From positions 8,282,501 through 8,346,500 of the forward strand of contig NZ_JAMZEB010000002.1 in the NCBI RefSeq assembly GCF_024172165.1: 64,000 nt of DNA, given 5' to 3'. The notes below the pieces were generated by a model, which was not told the origin of the DNA, ran no database searches, and saw only the letters and a program-made list of their open reading frames with translations. Numbering within the stretch: the first letter of the stretch is position 1; the number at the start of each line of letters is the position of its first letter. The translations under genes and the position numbers were made by a program. This DNA comes from Nonomuraea thailandensis. GTDB taxonomy: Bacteria > Actinomycetota > Actinomycetes > Streptosporangiales > Streptosporangiaceae. Shown in pieces: positions 51,730-62,500 of the stretch.

Positions 51730-52468
51730 GGGCGCCGCGCAGCAGGGCGGGCGCCTCCACGAGCGAGGGGCCGTACCAGGTGAGCAGGCGTCCGCTGACC
51801 GGCACGCACCTCAGGCCGGGGAAGGACTCGGGGCCGTCCGTGTCGCTGAAGGCGTAGGGCTCGTCGGGCAGGACCACGAGGCCGGGGCGCCGCTCGTTCA
51901 GCTCGGCGAGGGGGATCTTCGGGTAGCGCTCGGGGTGGCCGGCGTACAGGTTGTCCACGCCGAGGAGCCTGAGGACGTCGCCGGTGAACGTGTCGCGTCC
52001 CACCACCATCCACGGCCGGCGCCAGATCGGCACGATCGCCGTCCGCCTCGGCCCGTCGAAGGGCGCCTGCCACGCCTCCCGCGCCCGTGCCAGCCACGAG
52101 GGCGGCTCCGTACGGCACGCGACGGCGAACATGCGCTCCAGGGAGGCGAAGGCCTCCGACACCGTCTCGATCCTGGTCACCCACACCGCGAGGCCCGACT
52201 CCCGCAGGGCCTCGATGTCGGCGGGCCGGTTCTCCTCGGCGTTGCACAGCACCACGTCGGGGCGCAGCCGCCTGATCGCGTCGAGGTCGGGGTTCTTGGT
52301 GCCCCTGACCCTGACCACGTCGAGGTCCGCCGGGTGCGAGCACCAGTCGGTCGCCCCGACCAGCGCGCCGGGCAGGGTCGCCGCCACCGACTCGGTCAGC
52401 GAGGGCACCAGGGAGACGATCCGCCGCACGGTGCCGGGGATCTTCACGGGGATATCGGTGTCGTCCAC
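51722..52468 (-). CDS. Helical-backbone metal/cobalamin receptor-like protein without signal peptide
   Basis: The 248-residue product has the BtuF/FepB-type class III receptor fold: RRIVSLVPSLTESVAATLPGALVGATDWCSHPADLDVVRVRGTKNPDLDAIRRLRPDVVL, then GDVLRLLGVDNLYAGHPERYPKIPLAELNERRPGLVVLPDEPY. Exported members start with a signal or lipobox, but here the fold begins within 15 residues of the start, so it should stay in the cytoplasm. No transporter genes adjoin. It may bind a corrinoid or siderophore, or have another role. Its stop overlaps the ROK gene by 8 bases. Confidence 0.82.
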   Translation of the reverse strand: MDDTDIPVKIPGTVRRIVSLVPSLTESVAATLPGALVGATDWCSHPADLDVVRVRGTKNPDLDAIRRLRPDVVLCNAEENRPADIEALRESGLAVWVTRIETVSEAFASLERMFAVACRTEPPSWLARAREAWQAPFDGPRRTAIVPIWRRPWMVVGRDTFTGDVLRLLGVDNLYAGHPERYPKIPLAELNERRPGLVVLPDEPYAFSDTDGPESFPGLRCVPVSGRLLTWYGPSLVEAPALLRGALS

Positions 52469-52553
52469 GCCGGTAAGCCTATGATGATCGTTTGTCGGCC
52501 CGGGGCCGTAGACTTCGGGCCGAAGATCGTCAACTCGTGATCGGGGGACGCGG

Positions 52554-53345
52554 TTGCAGCGGGAGTCGCTCGGCTTCGATCCGAAAACGCCCAGCGTGGC
52601 CAGGCTCTACGACTACCTGCTCGGCGGCAAGGACCACTTCCCCGCCGATCGCGCGGCGGCGGAGCGGATCCTGGAGGTGGCTCCCGAGCTGCGCGCGGCG
52701 GCGCGGGCCAACCGCGCGTTCCTCGGCCGGGCGGTGCGGCTCCTGTCCGAGTCGGGCGTCGAGCAGTTCCTCGACATCGGCCCCGGCCTGCCCGCGCCCG
52801 GCAACGTGCACGAGGTGGCCCCCGCGGCGCGGGTCGTCTACGTCGATCGCGACCCGGTGGTGCTTGTGCACGCCAGGGCGCTGCTGGCCGGCCAGGGCGA
52901 CACGACCGTGGTCGCGGGCGACCTGCGCGAGCCCGAGGCGCTGCTGAAGGATCCCGAGGTGCTGGCCGCGCTCGACTTCGACCGGCCCGTGGGCGTGCTG
53001 CTGACGGCGGTCATGCACTACGTCCAGGACACCGACGAGCCCGAGGAGATCGTCGCGACCCTCCGCGACGCGCTGGCCCCCGGCAGCTACCTGGTCCTGT
53101 CGCACGGCACCAGCGAGGCCAGGGCGGCGGTCGTCGAGCGGGCCACCGAGGTCTACCGGAGCGCCGACACGCCGCTCACGCTGCGCGGGCGGGAGCGGAT
53201 CGCCGGGCTGTTCCGGGGCTTCGAGCTGGTGGAGCCGGGTCTGGTCTGGCTGCCCGAGTGGCGTCCCGAGCAGGCCGATCTGATCGACTTCGGCGACGGG
53301 CCGCAGTCGTCGCTGGCCCTGGGCGGCGTGGGCAGGAAGGGCTGA
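52554..53345 (+). CDS. SAM-dependent methyltransferase, DUF574 family
   Basis: The 263-residue product matches the actinomycete DUF574 family: PSVARLYDYLLGGKDHFPADRAAAERILE, RANRAFLGRAVRLL, QFLDIGPGLPAPGNVHEVA (SAM-binding), and VYVDRDPVVLVHARALL. Its C-terminal half reads RPVGVLLTAVMHYVQDTDEPEEIVATLRDALAPGSYLVLSHGT. The start is a TTG with GGGGGA about five bases upstream. These enzymes are abundant in actinomycetes, but their substrates are unknown. The LLM oxidoreductase begins four bases after the stop, suggesting one transcript. Confidence 0.9.
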   Translation: MQRESLGFDPKTPSVARLYDYLLGGKDHFPADRAAAERILEVAPELRAAARANRAFLGRAVRLLSESGVEQFLDIGPGLPAPGNVHEVAPAARVVYVDRDPVVLVHARALLAGQGDTTVVAGDLREPEALLKDPEVLAALDFDRPVGVLLTAVMHYVQDTDEPEEIVATLRDALAPGSYLVLSHGTSEARAAVVERATEVYRSADTPLTLRGRERIAGLFRGFELVEPGLVWLPEWRPEQADLIDFGDGPQSSLALGGVGRKG

Positions 53346-53349
53346 GGCC

Positions 53350-54253
53350 ATGAAGATCGGGCTGGCGGTGCCGCAGTACGGCAGGTTCGCGCGGCTGTCC
53401 AGCGTGCTGCGGGTGGCGCGCGCGGCCGAGTCGATGGGCCTGCACAGCCTGTGGGCCGGCGACCGGCTGCTCACGCCGCTGGCGCCGAAGGACCGCTACC
53501 CGGGAGGCGACGGGCGCATCCCGGAGGCGCACCGGGTGTTCCTCGACCCGTTCGCGGTGCTGTCGGTGGCCGCGTCGGCGACCTCCGCCGTGCGGCTGGG
53601 CACCAGCGCGCTCAACGCCTGCTGGTACGCCCCGGTCGTGCTGGCGCGATCGCTCACCACGATCGACCGTCTCAGCGGCGGGCGGCTCGACGCCGGCCTC
53701 GGCCTGGGCTGGTCCTCCGACGAGTACGCCGCCGCCGGCGTGCCGTGGCAGGGCCGGGCCCGGCGCTACGAGGCCACGCTCGACGCGCTGGAGGCGATCT
53801 GGACCACCGACCCGGTGTCGTACGAGCACGAGCTGTGGACGATCGCGCCCAGCCACATCGAGCCCAAGCCGGCCCGGCGCCCGCCGCTCTACCTGGCGGG
53901 CTTCTCGGAGGCGGCGCTGCGCCGCATCGGACGCAGGGGCGACGGCTGGCTGACGGCCGCGCTGCCGATCCCCGTGCTCACGTCGATGTGGCAGACCGTG
54001 TGCCGCGCCGCGGAGCAGGCCGGCCGCGACCCCGCCGGCCTGCGCATGATCCTGCGTTGCAACCCGCTGGTCACCGACGACGGCACGCCGCCGAGGAGCG
54101 GCACCGTCGCCGGGATCGCCGCGTACCTCGCGAGCGCGGCCGAGGCCGGGGCGCACGAGGTCATCCTGGACCTGCAGCACACCGCGACGAGCGATGAGCA
54201 CCTGCTCGACCTGGCGGTCGCCTTCCAGGCCGAGCAGGCGGCGCGCTACGGGC

Positions 54254-54261
<8 letters not shown>
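53350..54261 (+). CDS. LLM class flavin/F420-dependent oxidoreductase
   Basis: The 303-residue luciferase-like monooxygenase fold begins MKIGLAVPQYGRFARLSSVLRVARAAESMGLHSLWAGDRLL. It shows RLGTSALNACWYAPVVLARSLTTIDRLSGGRLDAGLGLGWSSDEYAAAGVPWQGR, the standard flavin or F420-binding barrel strands. Actinomycete members often use F420 rather than FMN; the sequence alone does not decide. The substrate is unknown. Its last 8 bases overlap the opposing tpx gene. Confidence 0.9.
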
Positions 54262-54751
<490 letters not shown>

Positions 54752-54767
54752 GGAAAGCCTCCTGATA

Positions 54768-54788
54768 ACGATGTTCTCCCAGCATCGT
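54768..54788. promoter_or_regulatory. Inverted repeat upstream of tpx
   Basis: Arms ACGATG and CATCGT are separated by nine bases, 17 bases before the tpx start. It could be a regulator site or a weak terminator for the upstream regulator gene. Confidence 0.3.
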
Positions 54789-54808
54789 GATCCTATCGGC
54801 GTCCCCTG

Positions 54809-55774
54809 TCAGGCCCAGTCGTGGCGGGCCGCGTGCCAGCCGAGCTGGACCCGCGTCCGCACGCCCGCCAGATCCATCAGCGCCCGCAGCCGACGCTGGA
54901 GCGTGCGCAGCGACAGGTCGAGCTGGCCGGCCACGGCCTCGTCCGTCAGGCCCGACAGCAGCAGCCCGAGGATCTTCCTGTCCAGCTCGCCGAGCTCGGG
55001 CTCGCGCTGCTCCTCCAGCGTGTCCAGGGCGTCGGCGCGCAGCGGGTAGGAGCGCTGCCACACCGCCTCGAACAGCGCCTCCACCCCGGCCAGCAGCCCG
55101 CTGCGGTGCAGCAGCACGGCGGCGGGCTCGCCGCCCGGCTGGGTGGTCAGCGGGACCAGCGCCAGCTCCGAGTCGGCCATCATCAGCTTGATCGGCAGCT
55201 TGTCGGCCACCCTGACCCGCACGCCCCTGCGGATGGAGTCGACGGTGCCGGCGACCGCGCCGGGCGCGGCCAGGACCTCGCGCTCGACCACCACCATGTA
55301 CTCGACGCCGCGGTCCACGCCCCGGTCCTCGGCGGTGTTGTCGCTGGGCGGCACGGCCACGAACGGCGCCGTGGAGAACGAGCGGACCCGTTCGCGCGCG
55401 GCCCACTGGATCTGCAGGAAGCGCTGGCGTACCGCCTCCACTCCTGTGACGACCTCGATCAGGTCGCCGACGGCGCGGTCGGCGGCGGCCATCCGGTGCT
55501 GCTCGGCCAGCGCCACGATGGCCAGCTCCGCGGTGCGCAGCTCCTCCCGGCGGGCGGTGAGCAGGCCGCCGAGCGCCACGGACGGCGGGGCGGCGGCGTA
55601 CCGGTCCCGGTGGCGGGAGACCAGCCCGCGCCCGGACAGGGCGGCGAGGTCCGCCTCGACCTGGAACGCCGGCCGGTCGAGGGCGGTGACGAGGTCGGCG
55701 GTGGTGCCGGGCGTGGCGATCAGGAAGCGGTAGACGGCCTCCTCCCCCGCCGTGAGACCCAGCGCCTCCAGCAC
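54809..55774 (-). CDS. TrmB-like/LuxR-type transcriptional regulator
   Basis: The 321-residue product opens with a TrmB-like winged helix (LEALGLTAGEEAVYRFLIATPGTTADLVTALDRPAFQVEADLAALSGRGLV). A sensor region follows that resembles a PLD/helical effector domain. It ends with a LuxR-type helix-turn-helix (LDRKILGLLLSGLTDEAVAGQLDLSLRTLQRRLRALMDLAGVRTRVQLGW). I prefer GTG 55774, which follows a GAGGGAG site; GTG 55876 would add 34 residues encoded by an AT-richer, promoter-like stretch. Similar proteins are common in actinomycetes and often control nearby secreted proteases, here the subtilase upstream. Confidence 0.82.
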   Translation of the reverse strand: MLEALGLTAGEEAVYRFLIATPGTTADLVTALDRPAFQVEADLAALSGRGLVSRHRDRYAAAPPSVALGGLLTARREELRTAELAIVALAEQHRMAAADRAVGDLIEVVTGVEAVRQRFLQIQWAARERVRSFSTAPFVAVPPSDNTAEDRGVDRGVEYMVVVEREVLAAPGAVAGTVDSIRRGVRVRVADKLPIKLMMADSELALVPLTTQPGGEPAAVLLHRSGLLAGVEALFEAVWQRSYPLRADALDTLEEQREPELGELDRKILGLLLSGLTDEAVAGQLDLSLRTLQRRLRALMDLAGVRTRVQLGWHAARHDWA

Positions 55775-55882
55775 GGTGCCCGTCTCCCTCTGATCGCCCG
55801 GAACGCCGACCAGTATGGGAGAGAAAATGGGGCCAAAGGCGACATAGTCGTCTTCGGCCCCGAATCGTGACTGCACGGTTAT

Positions 55883-58800
55883 TCAGCTCACGAGAGCCCG
55901 GATGATCTCCTGGCTCACCGTGTTCCCCTTCGCGTCGGACGCGGTGGCCTTGAGCGACAGGGAGCCGGCGCGGACGGCGGTGGCCCACTCGCCCCTGCCG
56001 GTCGGCACGAGCACGGCGGGCTGCCACGACCTGCCGTCGTCGTAGGAGACCGAAAGCGTGGCCCTGTTCGCCCTGCTCGGGGCGTCCAGCCACTCCTGCG
56101 TGGTCGCCGACAGGCCGATCTTCACGATCGGGCCGACGACCTTGACGTCGTAGTCGAGCTGCAACATCGGGATGTCCACCTGGTACGGACCCTCCGGATC
56201 GACCGGGGCCGAGGTGAAGCCCCACTCGGTGCGGGTCCGGACGGAGGTGCGCCAGCGGTCGGCGTTCCTGTTCACGTCGAGCGTGAGCCGGTACGGCGCC
56301 GCCTCCTCGGGCAGGCCGTCCCAGACGGCCATGGCGCGCCCCGCGGACTTCCTGATCAGCCTGTCGCCCTGGTGGAGCGCGATCGACATGGTCGCGTACT
56401 CGTCGCCGCCACCGCCGGAGTGCCCCGGCGTGCCGTCGGCCAGCGGCGGGATGTTGAACTGCATGCCGTTGCCCTGGTCGCGGAACGGCCCCCAGTACTC
56501 GGTGCTCAGCCGCGGCCGGACGATCGGCGCGAACCACTCGTGCGTGACCCGCTGGCCCGCCCGGTACGTCTTCGGCTTCTGCCGCATCTCCCAGTCGTCC
56601 GCGCCGCCGATGAAGTGGTTCTCGTACCAGCGGTAGCCGGACCCGGTCGTGACCCACTCGGTGCGCTCGGCCGGGAAGTACTCGCGCTCCTGGAACCCGA
56701 TCGCCGGCCCCCAGCCGTCCGCCAGGTTGTAGCGGAAGCCGCCGCCCTCCTGGCCGGTGGTGGCGCCCCGGTAGACGCCGCGGACCTCGGCCAGGCCGCG
56801 GGCGCGGTAGGTCAGGTCGCGGTCGGGCACGGCGCCCTTGTGCAGGTCCACCAGGTCGTACAGGTAGGAGGCGTAGGTCTTCTGCTCGACCACGGCGAGC
56901 TTGCCCGCCAGTGCGGCGCCCTCGTCGCGGGTGACCAGCACGACCGGGATCGGCAGGCCCTCGCCATAGCTCTCGTACAGGCGTCCCGGCTCGTCGTTGA
57001 CGACCACCAGCAGCTTGGCGCCGGCCGCGACGGCCTGCCCGGCCCGCTCCTCGGCCGGGACCTCGGCGCTGCGGGTGACGATCACGGCCTTGCCCCGGAC
57101 GTCCACGCCCGCGTAGTCCTGCGCCGCGCCCTTGCCCGCGCTGACCGTGCGCAGCAGCGAGCGGCCGTCGGCGAGCGTGCCGCCGCCCTGCACGGTGGTG
57201 ACCAGCGGGGGGCGGCCCGGCACGTCGAGCGTGAGGTTCGGCTCGCCGAGGCGCCAGCGGGTCAGGTAGTCGAACGTGCCCTTGGTGACCTTCTCGGTGG
57301 GCGAGACGTACACGCTGTCGTACCAGATGGGCAGGACGTAGCCGAGCCTGATCGGGTCGTCCTGGCCCGGAACGGTCCTGGCGAAGTCGAGCTGCGTCTG
57401 CCGCCGCTCGGCGAGCTTCGGCGCGCTGACCCCGACCGGCCTGGCCTCGCTCGCGTCGAGGACGACCTCCTTGTTCCCGTCGAGCACGGTCTCGGGGTCG
57501 ACCAGCAGGGCCATGCCGCGCGCGTCGGCGCGCTCGCCCTCCACCTCCAGCAGCGAGAACGCCATGTACGTGTCCGGCGGCAGGCGCAGCACCCGCTCGC
57601 CGTCCACGTCGTACGGCACCATGTCGCCGCCGAACGAGGCCAGCACCACCCGCCCGGCGGCGGGCTCGCCATCACGGTCGCGCAGCTTCAGCGTCAGGTC
57701 GTACAGCTCGCGCTCCTTGACCGCGCCGAACGCGGTGCGCACGGACGTCTCCCCCGACGTGGCCGTGACCAGCCCGGACGTCCTCGCGCCCGGCTCCAGG
57801 GCGGCGGGGTCGATGCTCAGCGTGACCTCGGCGGAGCCGCGGGCCGGGACGGTGAGCCGCGGCGCGGACAACGTGGCCGCCGTCGAGCCGCTGACCGCCA
57901 GGTCGAGCGTGACCTCGGCGTCGCCGTCGTTGCGGTAGGTGATCGTGCGATCCGTCCTGGGGTCGCCGGCGGCGTGCGGCCAGTCGTAGAACGCGGTGGG
58001 CACCGAGCCCGTCGCGGTCACCGTGGCCCTCACCGCCGCCGCCACGTCGAGCCGGCCCGTGCCCTGCTCGAACGGCGTGTACGCGAGCTGCTTCGCCGAG
58101 CTCATCAGCGCGTCCTTGAGCCGCTGCCCGGTCCACTCGGGGTGCCGCTGGAGCAGGATGGCCGCCGCGCCCGCGACGTGCGGGGTGGCCATGGAGGTGC
58201 CGTCCAGCTTCCAGTACGGCCCGTCCGCCTCGGTGTTGTGCGACGAGTGCGCCGCGTCGATCCCGACCCCGGGCGCGGAGATGTCGGGCTTGAGGCCGTA
58301 CGTCCGGTCGAGCGGCCCCATGCTGGAGAACGCCGCCCGCTCGTCGGCCTTGTCCACCGCGCCCACGGTCAGCGCCGAGGCCGCGGAGCCGGGCGCGCCG
58401 ATCGTGCCCTCGCCGTAGCTGTTGCCCGCGGCGATCACGAACAGCGTCCCGTGCTGCGCCGACAGGTTGTCCACGGCCTGGGCCATGGGGTCGGCGCCGC
58501 CGTCCGGCAGGCTGCTGCCCAGGCTCATGCTGACGATCTCGGCCCTGGCCGCCGCCCACTCCATGCCCGCGATGATCCACGAGTCCTGGCCGTAGCCGTC
58601 GTCGCCGAGCACCTTGCCGATCAGCAGCTCGGCGCCGGGGGCGACGCCCTTGTTGCCGCCGCCCGACGCGGCGCCGGTGCCGGCGACCGTGGAGGCCACG
58701 TGGGTGCCGTGGCCGTTGACGTCCTTGACCTCCTCGCCCGGCACGAAGCTGGTGGACTCGGCGATGCGGTCCTTGAGGTCGGGGTGGGTGTCGTCCACGC

Positions 58801-59437
58801 CGGTGTCGAGCACGGCGACCTTGACGCCGGTGCCGTCGAGGCCGGCCGCCCACGCCTGCGGCGCGCCGACCTGCGGCACGCTCTCCTTCAGCGCGACCCT
58901 GGCCTTGCCGTCCAGCCACACCTTGGCCGGGCCCGACCTGGCCGTGCCGAGCGCCTTCCAGAACGGGCGGGGGTCCGCGCCGAGCTGGAGCGCCGCGCCC
59001 TTGACGCTGGGCAGGGCGCGCACGACCTGGGCGCCGGTCGCCGAGCGCGGCGCCGGGCCGTCGTAGGAGACGATCACCGGCGGGCTGCCGTGGTATCCCA
59101 TCTCGGCCAGCGCGGTGACGTTGAACAGCCGCCGGTCCAGCCGGTCGGCGGCGATCAGCGGCACGGCCTCGTCGGGCACCACGTACACGTCGCCGCCGGC
59201 CTGCTGGACCTGGACGCCGCCCTGGGCGTCCGCCGGGCGGTCGACGGTGACGGTGTCCTGGTCGCCGGGGCCGTCCACGTAGTGCACCCGGTGGCCGGTG
59301 ATGAGGGTGATCTCGGTCTCGTGCGGGCTCTGCGCGGCCGGCCGGGTGTCCGCGTGCGCCGCTGAGGGCGCGGACAGGCCGGTCGCCGCCAGCGCCGCCG
59401 CCAGGACGCCGGTCAGGCTTCTGGAAGTGAGGGGCAT
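55883..59437 (-). CDS. Secreted S8 family serine peptidase (subtilase) with PA domain
   Basis: The 1184-residue extracellular protease has a Sec signal peptide (1-29), a propeptide to about 185, and the catalytic domain (about 195-470). The triad is Asp211 (VLDTGVDD), His243 (NGHGTH) and Ser415 (GTSMATPH), with oxyanion Asn339. A C-terminal half of about 700 residues follows, with beta-rich Fn3-like domains and a protease-associated (PA) region near 790-850 (GKAVIVTRSAEVPAEERAGQAVAAGAKLLVVVNDEPG). The ATG start is adjacent to an inverted repeat. Such subtilases degrade external proteins. It is downstream of icmF with an 87-base gap. Confidence 0.95.
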   Translation of the reverse strand: MPLTSRSLTGVLAAALAATGLSAPSAAHADTRPAAQSPHETEITLITGHRVHYVDGPGDQDTVTVDRPADAQGGVQVQQAGGDVYVVPDEAVPLIAADRLDRRLFNVTALAEMGYHGSPPVIVSYDGPAPRSATGAQVVRALPSVKGAALQLGADPRPFWKALGTARSGPAKVWLDGKARVALKESVPQVGAPQAWAAGLDGTGVKVAVLDTGVDDTHPDLKDRIAESTSFVPGEEVKDVNGHGTHVASTVAGTGAASGGGNKGVAPGAELLIGKVLGDDGYGQDSWIIAGMEWAAARAEIVSMSLGSSLPDGGADPMAQAVDNLSAQHGTLFVIAAGNSYGEGTIGAPGSAASALTVGAVDKADERAAFSSMGPLDRTYGLKPDISAPGVGIDAAHSSHNTEADGPYWKLDGTSMATPHVAGAAAILLQRHPEWTGQRLKDALMSSAKQLAYTPFEQGTGRLDVAAAVRATVTATGSVPTAFYDWPHAAGDPRTDRTITYRNDGDAEVTLDLAVSGSTAATLSAPRLTVPARGSAEVTLSIDPAALEPGARTSGLVTATSGETSVRTAFGAVKERELYDLTLKLRDRDGEPAAGRVVLASFGGDMVPYDVDGERVLRLPPDTYMAFSLLEVEGERADARGMALLVDPETVLDGNKEVVLDASEARPVGVSAPKLAERRQTQLDFARTVPGQDDPIRLGYVLPIWYDSVYVSPTEKVTKGTFDYLTRWRLGEPNLTLDVPGRPPLVTTVQGGGTLADGRSLLRTVSAGKGAAQDYAGVDVRGKAVIVTRSAEVPAEERAGQAVAAGAKLLVVVNDEPGRLYESYGEGLPIPVVLVTRDEGAALAGKLAVVEQKTYASYLYDLVDLHKGAVPDRDLTYRARGLAEVRGVYRGATTGQEGGGFRYNLADGWGPAIGFQEREYFPAERTEWVTTGSGYRWYENHFIGGADDWEMRQKPKTYRAGQRVTHEWFAPIVRPRLSTEYWGPFRDQGNGMQFNIPPLADGTPGHSGGGGDEYATMSIALHQGDRLIRKSAGRAMAVWDGLPEEAAPYRLTLDVNRNADRWRTSVRTRTEWGFTSAPVDPEGPYQVDIPMLQLDYDVKVVGPIVKIGLSATTQEWLDAPSRANRATLSVSYDDGRSWQPAVLVPTGRGEWATAVRAGSLSLKATASDAKGNTVSQEIIRALVS

Positions 59438-59457
59438 GAACCGGATTCCACCGGTTC
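59438..59457. promoter_or_regulatory. Inverted repeat touching the subtilase start
   Basis: Perfect 7-base arms GAACCGG and CCGGTTC with six bases between lie immediately upstream of the subtilase ATG, covering the ribosome-binding region. A regulator bound here, or an RNA hairpin, would block translation initiation. Confidence 0.4.
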
Positions 59458-59524
59458 GGGTGATCGGCGGGGAAGGTCATCCGGCTGGCGAAAACCCGCC
59501 GTGACACAACCCCGCCATCAAGCC

Positions 59525-62500
59525 TCACACGTTGCGGCGGTACTGGCCTCCCGCTTCGAACAGGGCGTCGGTGATCTGGCCCAGCGAGCAGTGGCGGGCC
59601 GCCTCCATGAGCACGGCGAACGCGTTGCCGTCGGACATCGCCGCCTCCCGCAGCCGGGAGAGCTGGGCAGCCGCCTCGGAGCGGTTGCGCTCGTGGAAGT
59701 CGCGCAGCCGCCGCAACTGCGACTGCTTCTCCTCCTCGGTGCCCCTGGCGAGCTCCAGCTTGTGCGGCGCCGGCTCGTCGGTGTCCTTGGTGAACGTGTT
59801 CACCCCGACGATGGGCAGGGAGCCGTCGTGCTTGCGCATCTCGTACAGCATGGACTCGTCCTGGATCTTGCCGCGCTGGTAGCCGGTCTCCATCGCGCCG
59901 AGCACGCCGCCCCGGTCCGACAGCCGCTCGAACTCGCCCAGCACCGCCTCCTCGACCAGGTCCGTCAGCTCCTCGACGATGAACGCGCCCTGCAGCGGGT
60001 TCTCGTTCCTGGCCAGGCCCCACTCGCGGTTGATGATGAGCTGGATGGCCATGGCGCGGCGCACCGAGTCGGCCGACGGGGTGGTCACGGCCTCGTCGAA
60101 GGCGTTGGTGTGCAGGCTGTTGCAGTTGTCGTAGACGGCGATCAGGGCCTGGAGGGTGGTGCGGATGTCGTTGAAGTTCATCTCCTGGGCGTGCAGGGAG
60201 CGGCCCGAGGTCTGGATGTGGTACTTCAGCTTCTGCGAGCGCTCGCCGGCGCCGTAGCGCTCGCGCATGGCCACCGCCCAGATGCGGCGGGCCACCCGGC
60301 CGAGCACGCTGTACTCGGGGTCCATGCCGTTGGAGAAGAAGAACGACAGGTTCGGCGCGAAGTCGTCGATCTTCATGCCCCTGGCCAGGTACGCCTCCAC
60401 GTACGTGAAGCCGTTGGCCAGCGTGAACGCGAGCTGGCTGATCGGGTTCGCCCCGGCCTCGGCGATGTGGTAGCCGCTGATCGAGACCGAGTAGAAGTTC
60501 CTGACGCCGTTCGCGATGAACCACTCCTGGATGTCGGCCATCATCCGCAGGGAGAACTCGGTGGAGAAGATGCAGGTGTTCTGCCCCTGGTCCTCCTTGA
60601 GGATGTCGGCCTGGACCGTGCCCCTGACGGTGGCGAGCGTGCGGGCGCGCAGGTCGCGGTCCTCGGCCTCGCCGGGGTCGCGGCCGTGTTCGGCGCGGAA
60701 GCGGTCCCTGGCCTGGTCGATGGCGGCGTTGAGGTAGAACGCCAGGATGGTCGGGGCCGGGCCGTTGATGGTCATCGACACGGACGTGTTGGGCGCCGCC
60801 AGGTCGAAGCCGTCGTAGAGCGCCTTCATGTCGTCGAGGGTCGCGATGGACACCCCCGAAGTGCCGACTTTTCCGTAAATGTCGGGCCGGACGTCGGGGT
60901 CGTTGCCGTACAGCGTGACCGAGTCGAACGCCGTGGACAGCCGGGTCGCGGGCTGCCCCTCCGACAGCAGCTTGAACCGCCTGTTGGTGCGGAACGGGTC
61001 GCCCTCACCGGCGAACATCCGGGTCGGGTCCTCGTCGTCGCGCTTGAACGGGAACACGCCGGCGGTGAACGGGAACATGCCCGGCAGGTTCTCGCTCCTG
61101 AGGAAGCGCAGCAGGTCGCCGTGGTCGTGGTAGCGGGGCAGCGCCACCCGCGGGATGCGGTTGCCGGACAGCGTCTCCCGCCAGAGCGGGGTGTGGATCT
61201 CGCGGTCGCGCACCTTCACGACCAGCTCGTCGGCGGAGTACCGCTCCCTGACGGCGGGCCAGCCGTCGAGCAGCGCGCGGCTCTCCTCGGACAGCTCCCG
61301 CTCCACCCGCTCGCTCTCCCGCGCGCCGTCCTCGCTCAGCAGGTCGCGGACGGCGGCGAGCTGCTGGCGGCGGCGCGCCACCTCGGCCTGCGCGAGCGTC
61401 TCGGCGTGGTAGGCGCGCACGGTCTCGGCGATGTCGGCCAGGTAGCGGGACCTGGCGGGCGGGACGATCGCGGCCGACGCCTGCGACGTGCGGCCGGCCA
61501 CCGGGGCGAGCAGCCCGGGGCCGCCGTCACCGGTCGGGAGCAGCGGCTTGAGGTGGTGGTAGAGGGCCGTCACGCCGGCGTCGTTGTAGCGGGCGGCGAT
61601 GGTGCCGAAGACCGGCATGTCGTCGGGTGACACGCCGAAGGCCTCGCGGTTGCGCACGAGCTGGCGGCGCACGTCGCGCAGGGCGTCCTCGGCGCCGCGC
61701 CGCTCGTACTTGTTGATCACGACGGCCTCGGCGAAGTCGAGCATGTCGATCTTCTCCAGCTGTGAGGCCGCGCCGAACTCCGGCGTCATCACGTAGATCG
61801 GCACGTCCACGTGCGGCACGATGCCCGCGTCGCCCTGGCCGATGCCCGGCGTCTCCACGATCACCAGGTCGTAGCCGGCGGCCCGGCAGGCGGCGATCAC
61901 GTCGTCGAGGCAGGCGGGCACCTCGTTGGCCGCGCCCCTGGTGGCCAGGGAGCGGAAGTAGGTCTGGGGGCTCAGGCTGTTCATCCTGATGCGGTCGCCG
62001 AGCAGCGCGCCGCCGCCCCGCCTGCGGGTGGGGTCGATGGCGATGATCGCGATGCGCAGCTTGTCGTCGTTGTCGACGCGGAACCTGCGGACCAGCTCGT
62101 CGGTGAGCGAGGACTTGCCGGAGCCGCCCGTACCGGTGATGCCGAGCACGGGGGCCTGCCTGCCCGCCGCGCGCAGCCCCTCGGCCAGGCCCTCGGGGGC
62201 GCGGCCCGACTCGATGAGGGTGATCGCGCGGGCCAGCGCCGCCTGGTCGCCGGAGACCACGGCCTCCACCGGCGGCGGGTCGCCCAGCTCGACGTCACAG
62301 TCCTCGATCAGCTTGTTGATCATGCCGGGCAGGCCGTACCGCTGGCCGTCCTCGGGCGAGAAGATGCGGGTGACGCCGCGCGAGTGCAGCAGCTCGATCT
62401 CCTCCGGGACGATCACGCCTCCGCCGCCGCCGTACACCTTGACGTGCCCGGCGCCGCGCTCGCGCAGCAGCTCCACCAGGTAGGAGAAGAACTCCACGTG

